Below, one piece after another: positions 34,298 to 43,991 of a stretch of DNA of 64,000 nt. This DNA comes from CAVXHQ01 sp963789535 (GTDB lineage Bacteria; Pseudomonadota; Alphaproteobacteria; Rhodobacterales; Rhodobacteraceae). Below the pieces are notes generated by a model that was not told where the DNA came from, searched no databases, and saw nothing but the letters and a program-made list of their open reading frames with translations. Made by a program: the position numbers and the translations under genes. The stretch spans positions 248,001-312,000 of the forward strand of contig CAWBKU010000003.1 in the NCBI GenBank assembly GCA_963789535.1. Reading direction: 5' to 3'. The stretch's first letter is position 1. Every line of letters starts with the position of its first letter.

Positions 34298-35626
34298 CTA
34301 GGGGCAAAGGAAAAGATCGTTGGCGAGGGCAAAGAGCATCAGCGTCAGGATGACCGCCAGTCCCCCGGCCATGAGGATCCGCAGCGCCCGGTCACTCGGC
34401 GGACGTCCGCTTATCGCCTCGTAGGCGTGGAACACGAGGTGGCCGCCGTCGAGGATCGGTACCGGGAACAGGTTCAGCAGACCGACCGCCGCCGACAGGA
34501 CCGCGACGAACCAGATAAAGCTCGTGCCCCCCTGGCTCGCCATTGCGCCCGCCGCCTGGGCGATGCCGACGGGGCCCGACAGATTGCACGACGAGATCGA
34601 GCCTGCGATCATGTGGTAGAGGCCCGAGACCGAGGATTGCAGGATGTCCCAGACCTGCACGGTGCCAAGTTTCGTGGCCTCCCAAGGGCTGGGCGTTTCG
34701 GTCACGAGGTCGAAGAACAGGCCGCCGCTGATCCCGATGAGCCAGCGCCGTTCGAACCCGCCGTCGCCCGTCGGCAGGTCGACCGAACGAGGCGCGATGG
34801 TGAAATCGGTTTCCGTGCCGTCCCGCCAGATCGTGAAGACGAGCGGCGTGCCCTCCGAGGCGGTGACGGCATCGACGATCTGCTGGAACCGGAATATCGG
34901 CGCGCCGTCGATCGCGGTGATGACATCGCCCTGCCGCAGGTCGGCGTCGTAGGCGGCGGATCCGGGGTTCAGACCATCGACCGAGGGCGGATAGGGCCAG
35001 GGGCCCGTCACGTCGACCTCGGCGCCGTCGCGCAGCACGGTATAGGTGAGGACCTGTCGTTCCGGCGCGGCGCCGAGGGCGGCGGACATATCCTCGAGGC
35101 CGGAAATGGCCTGCCCCTCGACGGAGACGAGCTGGTCGCCGGGTTCGAGGGCGACCTGATAGGCATCGGGCAGCGGATCGAGCGCCTCGACCCGGATCGG
35201 ATCGGCGGCCTGTCCCTGTCCCATGATGACGGCGGTAAAGATGATGCCGGCAAGGATGAAGTTGAAGATCGGGCCGGCCGCAACGGTCGCGGCGCGGGCC
35301 CAGAGCGGGGCGCCCATCATCGTGCGGCGGCGGTCCACGTCGCTGGTCTCGACCTGCCCCACACCGGCGGCATTGGCGTCGCCGAGGAATTTCACGTAGC
35401 CGCCGAGCGGCAACAGCGCCAACTGCCACTTCGTGCCGCGTTTGTCGACGCGGCTGTAGATGACGGGACCAAAGCCGAGCGAGAAGACCTCTGCATGGAT
35501 GCCCGACCAGCGGCCGACGATGTAATGGCCATATTCGTGGATCGCGACGATGATCGACAGGGCCACGATGAACGCCAGAATGGTGAAGACGCCACCACCG
35601 AGGTCCGGCAGGTTGAGAAAATCCAA
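34298..35626 (-). CDS. rseP: Site-2 zinc metalloprotease RseP
   Basis: A 442-residue intramembrane protease that cleaves anti-sigma factors in envelope stress. The zinc motif HEYGH is at residues 30-34, two PDZ domains follow (GDQLVSVEGQAISGL and QGDVITAIDGAPI), and the second active-site motif NLFPVPILDGGHL lies near the C-terminus. The start appears to be TTG at 35626, four bases after the dxr stop with AGGGA upstream; an ATG further upstream (35701) lies inside dxr and has no homology. Length is usual. Confidence 0.93.
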   Translation of the reverse strand: MDFLNLPDLGGGVFTILAFIVALSIIVAIHEYGHYIVGRWSGIHAEVFSLGFGPVIYSRVDKRGTKWQLALLPLGGYVKFLGDANAAGVGQVETSDVDRRRTMMGAPLWARAATVAAGPIFNFILAGIIFTAVIMGQGQAADPIRVEALDPLPDAYQVALEPGDQLVSVEGQAISGLEDMSAALGAAPERQVLTYTVLRDGAEVDVTGPWPYPPSVDGLNPGSAAYDADLRQGDVITAIDGAPIFRFQQIVDAVTASEGTPLVFTIWRDGTETDFTIAPRSVDLPTGDGGFERRWLIGISGGLFFDLVTETPSPWEATKLGTVQVWDILQSSVSGLYHMIAGSISSCNLSGPVGIAQAAGAMASQGGTSFIWFVAVLSAAVGLLNLFPVPILDGGHLVFHAYEAISGRPPSDRALRILMAGGLAVILTLMLFALANDLFLCP

Positions 35627-35630
35627 GTTC

Positions 35631-36812
35631 CTAGTCCCTCGTTCGTGCGCGCACGGCGCTGTCGGTGGCCACGGTCGCCCGCGACGTCGCATGTTCCACA
35701 AGATCGAGGGTCATCGCGGCATTTTCCAGACCCTGTTGTGACATCTCTTCCAGAACCTGCTCGACGACCTCTGCCATGGCCATGAAACCAAGGCCCCCGG
35801 CGATGAAATGATCGAGCGCGCGGTCCTTTGCCGCAGTGAACACCGCCCCCGCGAGGCCGCCCGCCCGCATGACGTCGCGCGCCAGCCGCAAGGCCGGCCA
35901 GCGTGCCTCGTCGGGCGCGCGGAAGGTGAGCTGGCCGATGGCCGCAAGGTCGAGCCGGTCGACCGGCAGCGCGCGGCGGTCCGGCCAGTTCAGCGCAAAG
36001 CCGATGGCATGGCGCATGTCCGGGGGGCCGACATGCGCCATCAGGGCGCCGTCGTGGAACCCGACAAGGGCGTGGATCAGGCTCTCGGGGTGGACGATGA
36101 CCTCGATCTTGTCCGGGTCGATACCGAAAAACTCTTTGGTCTCTATCAGTTCGAGGGCCTTGTTGAACATCGACGCCGAATCGATGGTGATCCGCTGCCC
36201 CATGTCCCAGTTCGGGTGCGCCGACGCCTCCGTCACGGTGGCACGCGCCAGTGCCTCGAGCGGCCAGTCGCGGAAGGCGCCGCCCGAGGCGGTGACGACG
36301 ATCCGCTCGACCGCGGCGATATCCTCGCCGGTCAGCGCCTGGAATATCGCCGAATGCTCGCTGTCGACCGGCAGGAGGGTGGCCCCCGTCCGGCGGGCCG
36401 TCGCCATCACCAGCGGCCCGGCGGCGACGAGTGTTTCCTTGTTGGCCAGCGCCAGCGTGCCCCCGCGCTCGAGGACGGCGAGGCCCGGCGCCAGACCGGC
36501 GAGGCCGACGATGCCGGAGATGGTCCAGTCTGCGGGCCGCTGCGCCGCCTCGAGAACGGCAGACCTGCCTGCGGCCACGGCGATGCCGCTACCTTCGAGT
36601 CGCCCCGCAAGCTCCTCGTAACATTCGTCGAATGCCGTCACCGCCAGCGCTGCGCGATGCCGGATGGCAGCCTCGGCGAGGGCCACCACGTTGCGCCCGC
36701 CGGTGAGGGCCACAACCTCGAACCGCGCCGGATCCCTGCCGATCAGGTCGAGGGTGGACCGGCCGATCGACCCCGTCGCGCCGAGGATCGTCACGCGGCG
36801 CCGACCGCTCAA
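35631..36812 (-). CDS. dxr: 1-deoxy-D-xylulose 5-phosphate reductoisomerase
   Basis: A 393-residue NADPH-dependent enzyme of the MEP isoprenoid pathway. VTILGATGSIGRSTLDLI is the NADPH-binding loop; ALANKETLVAAG, LLPVDSEHSAIFQ and TASGGAFRDW are the conserved active-site segments. The start is TTG at 36812, which overlaps the cdsA stop (TTGA). With uppS beside it, the operon supplies and uses undecaprenyl precursors. Confidence 0.95.
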   Translation of the reverse strand: MSGRRRVTILGATGSIGRSTLDLIGRDPARFEVVALTGGRNVVALAEAAIRHRAALAVTAFDECYEELAGRLEGSGIAVAAGRSAVLEAAQRPADWTISGIVGLAGLAPGLAVLERGGTLALANKETLVAAGPLVMATARRTGATLLPVDSEHSAIFQALTGEDIAAVERIVVTASGGAFRDWPLEALARATVTEASAHPNWDMGQRITIDSASMFNKALELIETKEFFGIDPDKIEVIVHPESLIHALVGFHDGALMAHVGPPDMRHAIGFALNWPDRRALPVDRLDLAAIGQLTFRAPDEARWPALRLARDVMRAGGLAGAVFTAAKDRALDHFIAGGLGFMAMAEVVEQVLEEMSQQGLENAAMTLDLVEHATSRATVATDSAVRARTRD

Positions 36813-37621
36813 AACGCGACCCCGGGCACATCCATCACCGAGGCGACGACCAGCATGAAGAGGGCTGCGCCCAGAACCCCGTCGAAGCGGTCGAACAGGC
36901 CACCGTGGCCGGGGATGAGGTCGGAGCTGTCCTTGACCTTCATCCGTCGTTTCAGCGCACTTTCGGCAATGTCGCCGATCTGGCTCGCCAGAGACATCGC
37001 CATGGAAAAGAGAACGATCTCAATGCCTGCCGAGGTGAAGCTCATGAAGACGGCGCCGACGATGCCGGCGGCGATCCAGCCAGCGACCGTGCCCGACCAG
37101 GTCTTCTTCGGGCTGACGCGCGGCCAGAACTTCGGCCCGCCGAAGGTGCGGCCCGCGAAATAGCCGAAGACGTCGGTGGCGATCACGACGAGCACCAGCC
37201 ACAGCAGCCAAATGAAGCCGTAATCGGCGCGGAACGCCACGAGACCCCAGCCCGCGGCCTGTATCCCCAGCGCAAAGGCGAAATAGGTGAGCCTTTCGTG
37301 GCGGATACTGTAGGCGCCGATCAGCGGCACGACGAGGAACAGCACCAGCCCCCAGCCCGCGCCGAGCGTCAATTGCCCCGACAGGACCGAGGCCGCAAGC
37401 GCTGTGAGCAGCATCCCCGACGTCGGCCGGTCCGGCGCGATCATCATCCACAGTTCCCAGAGCATCACGGCGGTCACGAAGACCGCCATCATCTGGAACC
37501 AGACGCCCCCCAGAACGATGCCGACCGACCCCACGACCGCCATCGCCGCCCCCGACGCCATCCGGACAGACAGGTCGCCCCAGCGGCCCGGGTCCGGCGG
37601 AAGCAGAGGCGCCACCGCCAA
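36809..37621 (-). CDS. cdsA: Phosphatidate cytidylyltransferase
   Basis: A 270-residue polytopic membrane enzyme making CDP-diacylglycerol. Six or more hydrophobic helices are seen. The signature near the C-terminus (SQIGDIAESALKRRMKVKDS and PGHGGLFDRFDG) is diagnostic. The start is probably TTG at 37621, four bases after the uppS stop; an internal ATG (MASGAAM) is a weaker option. The neighbours uppS and dxr overlap or nearly touch it. Confidence 0.93.
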   Translation of the reverse strand: MAVAPLLPPDPGRWGDLSVRMASGAAMAVVGSVGIVLGGVWFQMMAVFVTAVMLWELWMMIAPDRPTSGMLLTALAASVLSGQLTLGAGWGLVLFLVVPLIGAYSIRHERLTYFAFALGIQAAGWGLVAFRADYGFIWLLWLVLVVIATDVFGYFAGRTFGGPKFWPRVSPKKTWSGTVAGWIAAGIVGAVFMSFTSAGIEIVLFSMAMSLASQIGDIAESALKRRMKVKDSSDLIPGHGGLFDRFDGVLGAALFMLVVASVMDVPGVAF

Positions 37622-37624
37622 GGA

Positions 37625-38380
37625 TCAGGCCCTGACGGCGCCGAACCGACGCTCGCGGACGCCAAAGTGGCTCAGCACGCGCCCGAACTCGGCGGCAGTG
37701 AAGTCGGGCCAGAGCGTGTCGACGAATTCGTATTCCGCATAGGCCGACTGCCACAAAAGGAAGTTAGAGATCCGCGCCTCGCCGCTCGTCCGGATCACCA
37801 GATCGGGGTCGGGCAGGACGTGCGTGTCGAGGAATTTGGCGAGGGTCTCTGCGTCGACGTCCTTGTGCGTCAGCCGCCCGCATTCGACCTCATAGGCGAG
37901 CCGCTTTGCCGCGCGCGTCACCTCGTCGCGCCCGCCATAGTTCAGCGCGACGGTCAGGTGGCACTTGTCGTTGCCCGAGGTGAGCAATTCCAGTTCGTCC
38001 ATGAGTGTCACGAGCTTGTCGTCGAGCTTGACCCGGTCGCCGATGAAACGCACGCGGACGCCGGCCTCGAACAGGGCCCGCGCCTCGCGCTGGATATAGC
38101 GGCGGAAAAGCTTCATCAGGCCCGCCACCTCGGTTTGCGTCCGCTTCCAGTTCTCGGTCGAAAAGGCGAAGATGGTCAGATATTTGACCCGATATTCGGG
38201 GCAGGCCTCGACGATCTCGCGCACCCGCTTGGCGCCAGCGTGATGGCCGAACAGACGCGGCCGGCCACGCATCCTCGCCCAGCGGCCGTTGCCGTCCATG
38301 ATGATGGCGACGTGCCGGGGGCCGCCGCCGGTGTGCGCGGCGGTGGCCGGTCTGTCGATGTCTGCCTCGGTGCGGGCCAT
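37625..38380 (-). CDS. uppS: Isoprenyl transferase (undecaprenyl diphosphate synthase)
   Basis: A 251-residue cis-prenyltransferase that makes the lipid carrier of peptidoglycan. IIMDGNGRWA holds the catalytic aspartate, followed by HHAGAKRVREIVEAC, LTIFAFSTENWKR and the C-terminal LVIRTSGEARISNFLLWQ and ELYF-like YEFVDTLWPDF. The ATG at 38380 is preceded by AAAGGAGG, an excellent ribosome site; the frame is open to 38473 but that part has no homology. Length is usual. Confidence 0.95.
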   Translation of the reverse strand: MARTEADIDRPATAAHTGGGPRHVAIIMDGNGRWARMRGRPRLFGHHAGAKRVREIVEACPEYRVKYLTIFAFSTENWKRTQTEVAGLMKLFRRYIQREARALFEAGVRVRFIGDRVKLDDKLVTLMDELELLTSGNDKCHLTVALNYGGRDEVTRAAKRLAYEVECGRLTHKDVDAETLAKFLDTHVLPDPDLVIRTSGEARISNFLLWQSAYAEYEFVDTLWPDFTAAEFGRVLSHFGVRERRFGAVRA

Positions 38381-38552
38381 GCAGGCCTCCTTTGGAATTA
38401 TCGGTCGGCGTCGTTGCTCTGTGTCGAGGGTGCGTTTAGCGTAAATTTGTGTCGAACGTGGGGCGTCGCGCAAGGCGCAGGGGCTCGAAGCTTACCGGGG
38501 GCTCCGCCCTGTGAAGCGGCAAATGCTCCAATAAAGCGTTTCTCCCTCCGCG

Positions 38553-39116
38553 TCATACCTGCATGATCTCGCCCTGTTTGGTCTCGAGCGTTTCGTCGAC
38601 GAGCTTGATGTAACGGTCGGTCAGGTCCTGCACCTCGGCTTCCCAGAACTTCTGGTCGTCCTCGCTCAGCCCGTCGCCCTTGGCCTTCTTGATCCGGTCC
38701 ATCCCGTCGCGCCGCAGATTGCGGACCGCAACGCGCGCGTTTTCGGCATAGCCGCCCGCCACCTTGGTCAACTCGCGCCGCCGCTCTTCGTTCAGTTCGG
38801 GGATCGGCAGCATGATGATGGTGCCGTTCATCTGCGGATTGATCCCGAGACCACTCTCCCGGATCGCCTTTTCGACCTTGTTCACCAGCGCCTTGTCCCA
38901 GACGTTGATCGTCACCATCCGCGGTTCGGGCACGTTCACGGTGCCGACCTGATTGATCGGCGTCGGACTGCCGTAGGCGTCGACCATGATCGGTTCCAGC
39001 ATCGCGCCCGAGGCCCGCCCGGTGCGCAGCGAGGCGAATTCCGTGCGCAGCGACGCGATGGCGCCGTCCATGCGCCGCGTCAGGTCGTCGGTGTCGAGTT
39101 CGAAATCGTCTGCCAT
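38553..39116 (-). CDS. frr: Ribosome recycling factor
   Basis: A 187-residue L-shaped protein that splits the post-termination ribosome with EF-G. The core LRTGRASGAMLEPIMVDAYG, then INVPEPRMVTINVWDKALV-like segments and KAIRESGLGINPQMNG are diagnostic. It follows pyrH, as in most bacteria, with 159 bases between them, and precedes uppS with 172 bases that may carry an additional promoter and an incomplete GC hairpin near 38489. Confidence 0.96.
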   Translation of the reverse strand: MADDFELDTDDLTRRMDGAIASLRTEFASLRTGRASGAMLEPIMVDAYGSPTPINQVGTVNVPEPRMVTINVWDKALVNKVEKAIRESGLGINPQMNGTIIMLPIPELNEERRRELTKVAGGYAENARVAVRNLRRDGMDRIKKAKGDGLSEDDQKFWEAEVQDLTDRYIKLVDETLETKQGEIMQV

Positions 39117-39275
39117 CGTCTGTATCGCGTCCCGCGCTGGTCTGGTCCGTGCCGTCGCGGCAGGGTGCCTTGCGCCCCTATACCGGCAGAGGCCCCGGTT
39201 TGTATAGCGCGGCGTCCGCGCGTGGATAATTCCTGCCGGTGCAGCCGGTGCGCAGGCCGCGTGCAGCGGCCCCGC

Positions 39276-39998
39276 TCAGTCGTGCACCTTGGTATAGGTG
39301 CCCTGCCCCGCCAGTATCCCCTTGAATCCACCCGGTTCATCGAGGCTGAACACGATGATCGGCAGGTGGTTGTCGCGGGCCAGCGCGATGGCGCTCGCGT
39401 CCATCACGCCGAGGTGTTTTTGCAGCACCTCGTCATAACTCACCGTATCGTAGCGCCTGGCATCGGGGTGTTTGGCCGGATCCTTGTCATAGACGCCGTC
39501 GACCCCCTTCTTACCCATCAGGATCGCCTCACAGGCCATCTCGTTGGCGCGCAGCGCCGCTGCCGTGTCGGTGGTGAAATAGGGGTTGCCGGTGCCCGCG
39601 GCAAAGATCACGACGCGCTTCTTTTCGAGGTGGCGGACGGCGCGTCGGCGGATATAGGGCTCACAGACCTGGTCCATCGGGATCGCGGAAATCACGCGGG
39701 TGTGGATGCCGAGCGCCTCCATAGCCCCCTGCATCGCCAGCGCATTCATCACGGTGGCGAGCATCCCCATGTAGTCGGCGGTCGTCCGCTCCATCCCCTG
39801 CGCGGACCCCTGCAACCCGCGAAAGATGTTGCCGCCACCGATCACCATGCAGATCTCGACCCCCATCGAATGGACCGATTGCACCTCCCGCGCGATCCGC
39901 TCGACGGTGGGCGGATGCAGGCCATAAGAGGTGTCGCCCATCAGCGCCTCGCCCGAGATCTTGAGCATGACGCGCTTGTAGGTAGTGGTTTCGGTCAT
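39276..39998 (-). CDS. pyrH: UMP kinase
   Basis: A 240-residue amino-acid-kinase-fold enzyme that phosphorylates UMP. KRVMLKISGEALMG, then VIGGGNIFRGLQG and DQVCEPYIRRRAVRHLEK are characteristic. The ATG at 39998 follows GAGGTG; the frame is open to 40361 but that region is the shadow of miaA. It is the first gene of the minus-strand envelope cluster and is divergent from miaA. tsf and rpsB, often upstream of pyrH, are not here. Confidence 0.95.
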   Translation of the reverse strand: MTETTTYKRVMLKISGEALMGDTSYGLHPPTVERIAREVQSVHSMGVEICMVIGGGNIFRGLQGSAQGMERTTADYMGMLATVMNALAMQGAMEALGIHTRVISAIPMDQVCEPYIRRRAVRHLEKKRVVIFAAGTGNPYFTTDTAAALRANEMACEAILMGKKGVDGVYDKDPAKHPDARRYDTVSYDEVLQKHLGVMDASAIALARDNHLPIIVFSLDEPGGFKGILAGQGTYTKVHD

Positions 39999-40112
39999 GG
40001 ACACCTCGGTCGGGCAGGCGCGCGCGGGCGCGCAGAGGCCCGGAAACCGGGCACTTTCATTGCGGCGCAAACTGTCGCAAAAGCCGGGCATGTTCAATGG
40101 CGGCAGGACGCG

Positions 40113-41021
40113 ATGACGCGAACGGATACGCAGGGCCCTGCCGGTCTGGATGCGCTGGGCGCGATCGCGCCGGGCCGTCCGGTCCTGATCGCGGGACCGA
40201 CGGCGAGCGGCAAGTCCAGCCTCGCCCTGGCCATCGCCGAGCGGTTCGGCGGCACCATCGTGAACGCCGATGCCTTGCAGGTCTTTGCGGGCTGGCGGAT
40301 CCTCACGGCGCGGCCGGATGCCGCCGATCTGGCGCGGGCGCCGCATGCGCTCTATGGCCATGTGCCGCCGCAGGCGCCCTATTCCGTCGGTCGATGGCTA
40401 CGCGATGTGGCGCCCCATCTGGCGGGGGGTCCGCCCGAACGGCGCCCCATCGTCGTCGGTGGCACCGGCCTCAATTTCGCGGCCCTCACGCAGGGTCTGG
40501 CCGATATCCCGCCGACCCCCGCGGCCACGCGCGCCGAGGCCGATGCGTTGTCGCTTGCCGATCTGCTCTCGACGCTGGACCCGGCGTCCCGGAAGGTCAT
40601 CGACACCGCGAACCGCGCCCGGGTGCAGCGTGCGTGGGAGGTGTGGCGCACCACCGGGCGCGGTATCGCCGACTGGCAGGAGGAAACGCCGCCGCCGCTC
40701 CTGCCCCTCGGCCTCGCGACGGCCGTCGTGCTCGACCCCGAACCCGACTGGCTGAACGCGCGCATCGAAAGGCGGTTCGATGCGATGCTGGCGGACGGCG
40801 TACTGGACGAGGCGCGCGCGATGCTGCCGGGCTGGGATCCGGCGCATGCCGCGTCGCGGGCGATCGGGGCGGCGGACCTCGTGGCGCATCTGCGGGGCGG
40901 GATGACGCTGACCGCGGCGCGGGCGGCAGCGATCGTGGCGACGCGGCAATACGGCAAGCGTCAGCGGACATGGTTCCGCAGCCGGCGGATGGCGGGCTGG
41001 CGGCGGATCGTGCCGGAGTGA
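40113..41021 (+). CDS. miaA: tRNA dimethylallyltransferase MiaA
   Basis: A 302-residue enzyme that transfers a dimethylallyl group to adenosine-37 of tRNAs reading U-starting codons. The Walker A-type loop is GPTASGKSSLA (residues about 28-38), and NADALQVFAGWRILTARPD, VVGGTGLNFAALTQGL and the C-terminal ATRQYGKRQRTWFR are family motifs. I chose the ATG at 40113; the longer frame begins within the pyrH region. It is divergent from pyrH, 114 bases between starts. Confidence 0.92.
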   Translation: MTRTDTQGPAGLDALGAIAPGRPVLIAGPTASGKSSLALAIAERFGGTIVNADALQVFAGWRILTARPDAADLARAPHALYGHVPPQAPYSVGRWLRDVAPHLAGGPPERRPIVVGGTGLNFAALTQGLADIPPTPAATRAEADALSLADLLSTLDPASRKVIDTANRARVQRAWEVWRTTGRGIADWQEETPPPLLPLGLATAVVLDPEPDWLNARIERRFDAMLADGVLDEARAMLPGWDPAHAASRAIGAADLVAHLRGGMTLTAARAAAIVATRQYGKRQRTWFRSRRMAGWRRIVPE

Positions 41022-41213
41022 GCATCCGGACAGGACCGGTGGGGTCGTCGCGGATATCCACAGCTTCACCCGGTTCTCCCCAGCGGAATGTCGCCCGGCG
41101 GGCGCAGGGCGGTTGTGAAGCGGACGCCAATCCTTGACGCTTGATGAAATCGAACATCGGCCCCGAATCGTTCCTCCTGCGGGCGACCCGGCCGACCGGA
41201 ACGGGAACGACAC

Positions 41214-42077
41214 ATGCGCGCCGACTTTGCCCCCGAAATGGTCCAGGATCTGCCGATGCAGGACAGCCTTGCCCTGTTGCCCATCGCCCCCGTCCCGGCG
41301 GGCGCGCGCTGGCGGACCGAGGCGATGCGGTCGCACGAAAGCCCGCGTCTGATCCACATCGCCAAGGGTCAGGGACGGATCACCGTCGCCGGACTGACCT
41401 CGGGCTATGGCCCCAACAACCTGGTCTTCGTGCCCGCGCGCACGATGTACGGCTACGAGGCCGGCCCCACCGTGCACGGCGTCATGATCTCGATCCCGCG
41501 CCGCCTCGCCGCCGACTGGCCCGAGGCGCCGGCACACCTGCGGCTGCGCGACGTCGCCAGCCAAAAGGAGATGAGCCAGCACATCGACAACCTCGAGCGC
41601 GAGGTCGCGCTCTCGGCACAGGACGAACCGGATGTCGCCGCCCGCCATGCCCGCGCCGCCCTCTGCCACATCGGCCTTCTGGCCGTCGCCTTCGAGAATG
41701 CCGCCGAAAGCCACGTCGACCGCGCGCAGGAGGGCCGCACCGACAGCATGCCCGCCCGCATCGCCGCCGCCTATACCGACCTCGTCGAGCGCGACTTTCG
41801 CAAGCATATGGGTGTCGCGGGCTATGCCGGCGCGCTGGGGATCACGCCGACGCATCTGACGCGCTGCTGCAAGCAGAGCTGCGGGAAAAGCGCGCTGACC
41901 CTGCTCAACGACCGGGTGCTCTACGAGGCGCGGTTGCTGCTGCGGGCGTCGGATACGCCGGTCAACGCGATCGCGCGGTCGCTCGGGTTCGCGTCGGCGG
42001 CCTATTTCACCCGCAGCTTTCAGACCGCGACCGGGCAGACGCCCTCGGCGTTTCGCCGGGGCGACACCGCGCGCTGA
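41214..42077 (+). CDS. AraC/XylS family transcriptional regulator
   Basis: A 287-residue regulator with an N-terminal cupin-like effector domain (residues about 20-110) and a C-terminal double helix-turn-helix (about 185-285). GYAGALGITPTHLTRCCKQ and VNAIARSLGFASAAYFTRSF are the two HTH helices. It stands immediately upstream of the ABC importer operon on the same strand and is its likely regulator. The effector is unknown. Direct repeats and a palindrome in the gap downstream are candidate binding sites. Confidence 0.85.
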   Translation: MRADFAPEMVQDLPMQDSLALLPIAPVPAGARWRTEAMRSHESPRLIHIAKGQGRITVAGLTSGYGPNNLVFVPARTMYGYEAGPTVHGVMISIPRRLAADWPEAPAHLRLRDVASQKEMSQHIDNLEREVALSAQDEPDVAARHARAALCHIGLLAVAFENAAESHVDRAQEGRTDSMPARIAAAYTDLVERDFRKHMGVAGYAGALGITPTHLTRCCKQSCGKSALTLLNDRVLYEARLLLRASDTPVNAIARSLGFASAAYFTRSFQTATGQTPSAFRRGDTAR

Positions 42078-42129
42078 TCCGGCGACGGTCGCCCCGGCGC
42101 ATCCGGCCCCGCAAAAGTCGACACCCTTG

Positions 42130-42145
42130 TCGGAATCGGTTCCGA
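42130..42145. promoter_or_regulatory. Palindrome upstream of the ABC importer operon
   Basis: TCGGAA, four bases, TTCCGA is a perfect 6-bp dyad 194-209 bases before the binding-protein start. It may be a regulator site; no factor can be named. Confidence 0.35.
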
Positions 42146-42252
42146 TTGGTCGAAAGTAGCGGTTGACCGCCCCGGTGCGACTGTGTGCATCATGCCCCGG
42201 ATGGCCAGCCAATGGTCACGACCGACACCATTTGCCGGCCGGGCGACGATTG

Positions 42253-42306
42253 TTTCGGGACGAGACATCCCGCCCGGGTCTTTCGGGACGAGACATCCCG
42301 CCCGGG
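42253..42306. repeat. 26-bp tandem direct repeat in the leader of the ABC importer operon
   Basis: Two identical 26-base copies (42253-42278 and 42281-42306) are separated by two bases. Each begins TTTCGGGACGAGACATCCCG and ends CCCGGG and contains an internal hairpin CGGGA-N7-TCCCG. They end 32 bases before the start codon of the binding protein, in the 5' leader, so they could be operator half-sites for the AraC-type regulator or an RNA element. Confidence 0.85.
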
Positions 42307-42338
42307 ACCGGCAGTTGCAGATCACCAGGGAGACGATA

Positions 42339-43991
42339 ATGACGAAACACACCAAGATTGCCGCACGGATCCACCCCGTCGCCGGGATGTATGCCGACGA
42401 GCACCGGGCCGGTCACATCGACCGCCGCGAATTCCTGACCCGTTCGACCGCGCTCGGCGTCACCGCCGCCGCATCCTATGGCCTGCTCGGCCTTGCCACA
42501 CCGGCCCGCGCCGAGGCCCACGCCCAGTCGGGCGGCACCCTGCGGATGCAGATGGAAACCAAGGCGCTGAAGGATCCGCGCACCTTCGACTGGTCGGAAA
42601 TGGCGAACTTCAGCCGCGGCTGGCTCGAGTATCTGGTCGAATACAATGCCGACGGCTCGCTGCGCGGCATGCTCCTCGAGAGCTGGGAGGCGAACGACGA
42701 CGCGACCGAGTTCACCCTCAACGTGCGGCCGGGCGTGACCTGGAACAACGGCGATCCGTTCACCGCCGAGGATGTGGTGCGCGTCATCACCGGCTGGTGC
42801 GACAGCACCGTCGAGGGCAACTCGATGGCCGCACGCATGGGCGCCCTCGTCGATGCGGCGACCGGCATGGCGGGCGAGGGTGCGATCACCATGGTCGACG
42901 ACCTGACCGTGAAACTTGCGCTTAACCAGCCCGACATCACGGTCATCGTCGGCATGGCCGACTATCCGTCGTCCGTCGTGCACTCGAGCTATGACGGTGG
43001 CGATCCGGCCGACAACCCGATCGGCACCGGCCCCTACCTTCCGACGCGCAACGAGGTCGGCATCCAGCAGATCCTGACGCGCAACGCCGATCACGCCTGG
43101 TGGGGCACCGATGTCTATGGCGGCCCCTATCTCGACGAGATCGTCTACATCGACTATGGCACCGATCCTGCCGCGATGCTCGCGGGGGCCGAATCCGACG
43201 AGATCGACGCGACCTACCAGACGTCTGGCGATTTCGTCGACATCTTCGACAGCATCGGCTGGCAGAAGTCCGAGGCGGTGACGGCGGCGACGATCGCCAT
43301 CCGCTTCAACCAGTTGCAGCCGCCCTATGACAACGTCGAGGTGCGCACCGCGATCCAGATGGCGGTCGACAACGCCGTGGTTCTGGAACTGGGCTACAGC
43401 GGCCTCGGCACCGTCGCCGAGAACCATCACGTCGCGCCGATCCACCCCGAATATGCCGAACTCCCGCCCCTCGTCGTCGACCCCGCGGCGGCGCTGGCGA
43501 AACTGACCGCGGCGGGTCATGCCGATACCGAGTTCGAGCTGATCTCGATCGACGATGCGTGGCAGTCGGGCTCGTGTGACGCGGTCGCCGCCCAGATGCG
43601 CGACGCGGGCATGAACGTGACGCGCACGGTCCTGCCCGGTTCGACCTTCTGGAACGACTGGACGAAGTATCCGTTCTCGGCGACCGAGTGGAACATGCGT
43701 CCTCTCGGCGTGCAGATCCTTGCCCTCGCCTACAAGTCGGGCGTCTCGTGGAACGAGACGGCCTTCGACAACGCCGAGTTCGACGCCCTTCTGGCCGAAG
43801 CGACCTCGATCAACGACGTCGACGCGCGCCGCGAGGTCATGGCCAAGATCGAGACGCTGATGCAGGCAGAAGGCGTGCTGATCCAGCCCTACTGGCGCTC
43901 GCTCTACCGGCACATGAACGACAGGGTGATGGACGCGGACATGCACCCGACGTTCGAGCATCACCACTACAAGTGGTGGATGCAGGCCTGA
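42339..43991 (+). CDS. ABC transporter substrate-binding protein, family 5 (peptide/opine type)
   Basis: A 550-residue periplasmic binding protein for peptides or related solutes. It has a twin-arginine signal: the N-terminal region ends HIDRREFLTRSTALG (RR at 29-30) and is followed by a hydrophobic stretch and a cleavage site near ARAEA. Mature features FTLNVRPGVTWNNGDPFTAEDVV and NPIGTGPYLP are typical of the DppA/OppA fold. The ATG at 42339 follows AGGGAGA. Downstream genes give two permeases and a double ATPase, so the importer is complete. The ligand is not known. Confidence 0.88.
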   Translation: MTKHTKIAARIHPVAGMYADEHRAGHIDRREFLTRSTALGVTAAASYGLLGLATPARAEAHAQSGGTLRMQMETKALKDPRTFDWSEMANFSRGWLEYLVEYNADGSLRGMLLESWEANDDATEFTLNVRPGVTWNNGDPFTAEDVVRVITGWCDSTVEGNSMAARMGALVDAATGMAGEGAITMVDDLTVKLALNQPDITVIVGMADYPSSVVHSSYDGGDPADNPIGTGPYLPTRNEVGIQQILTRNADHAWWGTDVYGGPYLDEIVYIDYGTDPAAMLAGAESDEIDATYQTSGDFVDIFDSIGWQKSEAVTAATIAIRFNQLQPPYDNVEVRTAIQMAVDNAVVLELGYSGLGTVAENHHVAPIHPEYAELPPLVVDPAAALAKLTAAGHADTEFELISIDDAWQSGSCDAVAAQMRDAGMNVTRTVLPGSTFWNDWTKYPFSATEWNMRPLGVQILALAYKSGVSWNETAFDNAEFDALLAEATSINDVDARREVMAKIETLMQAEGVLIQPYWRSLYRHMNDRVMDADMHPTFEHHHYKWWMQA

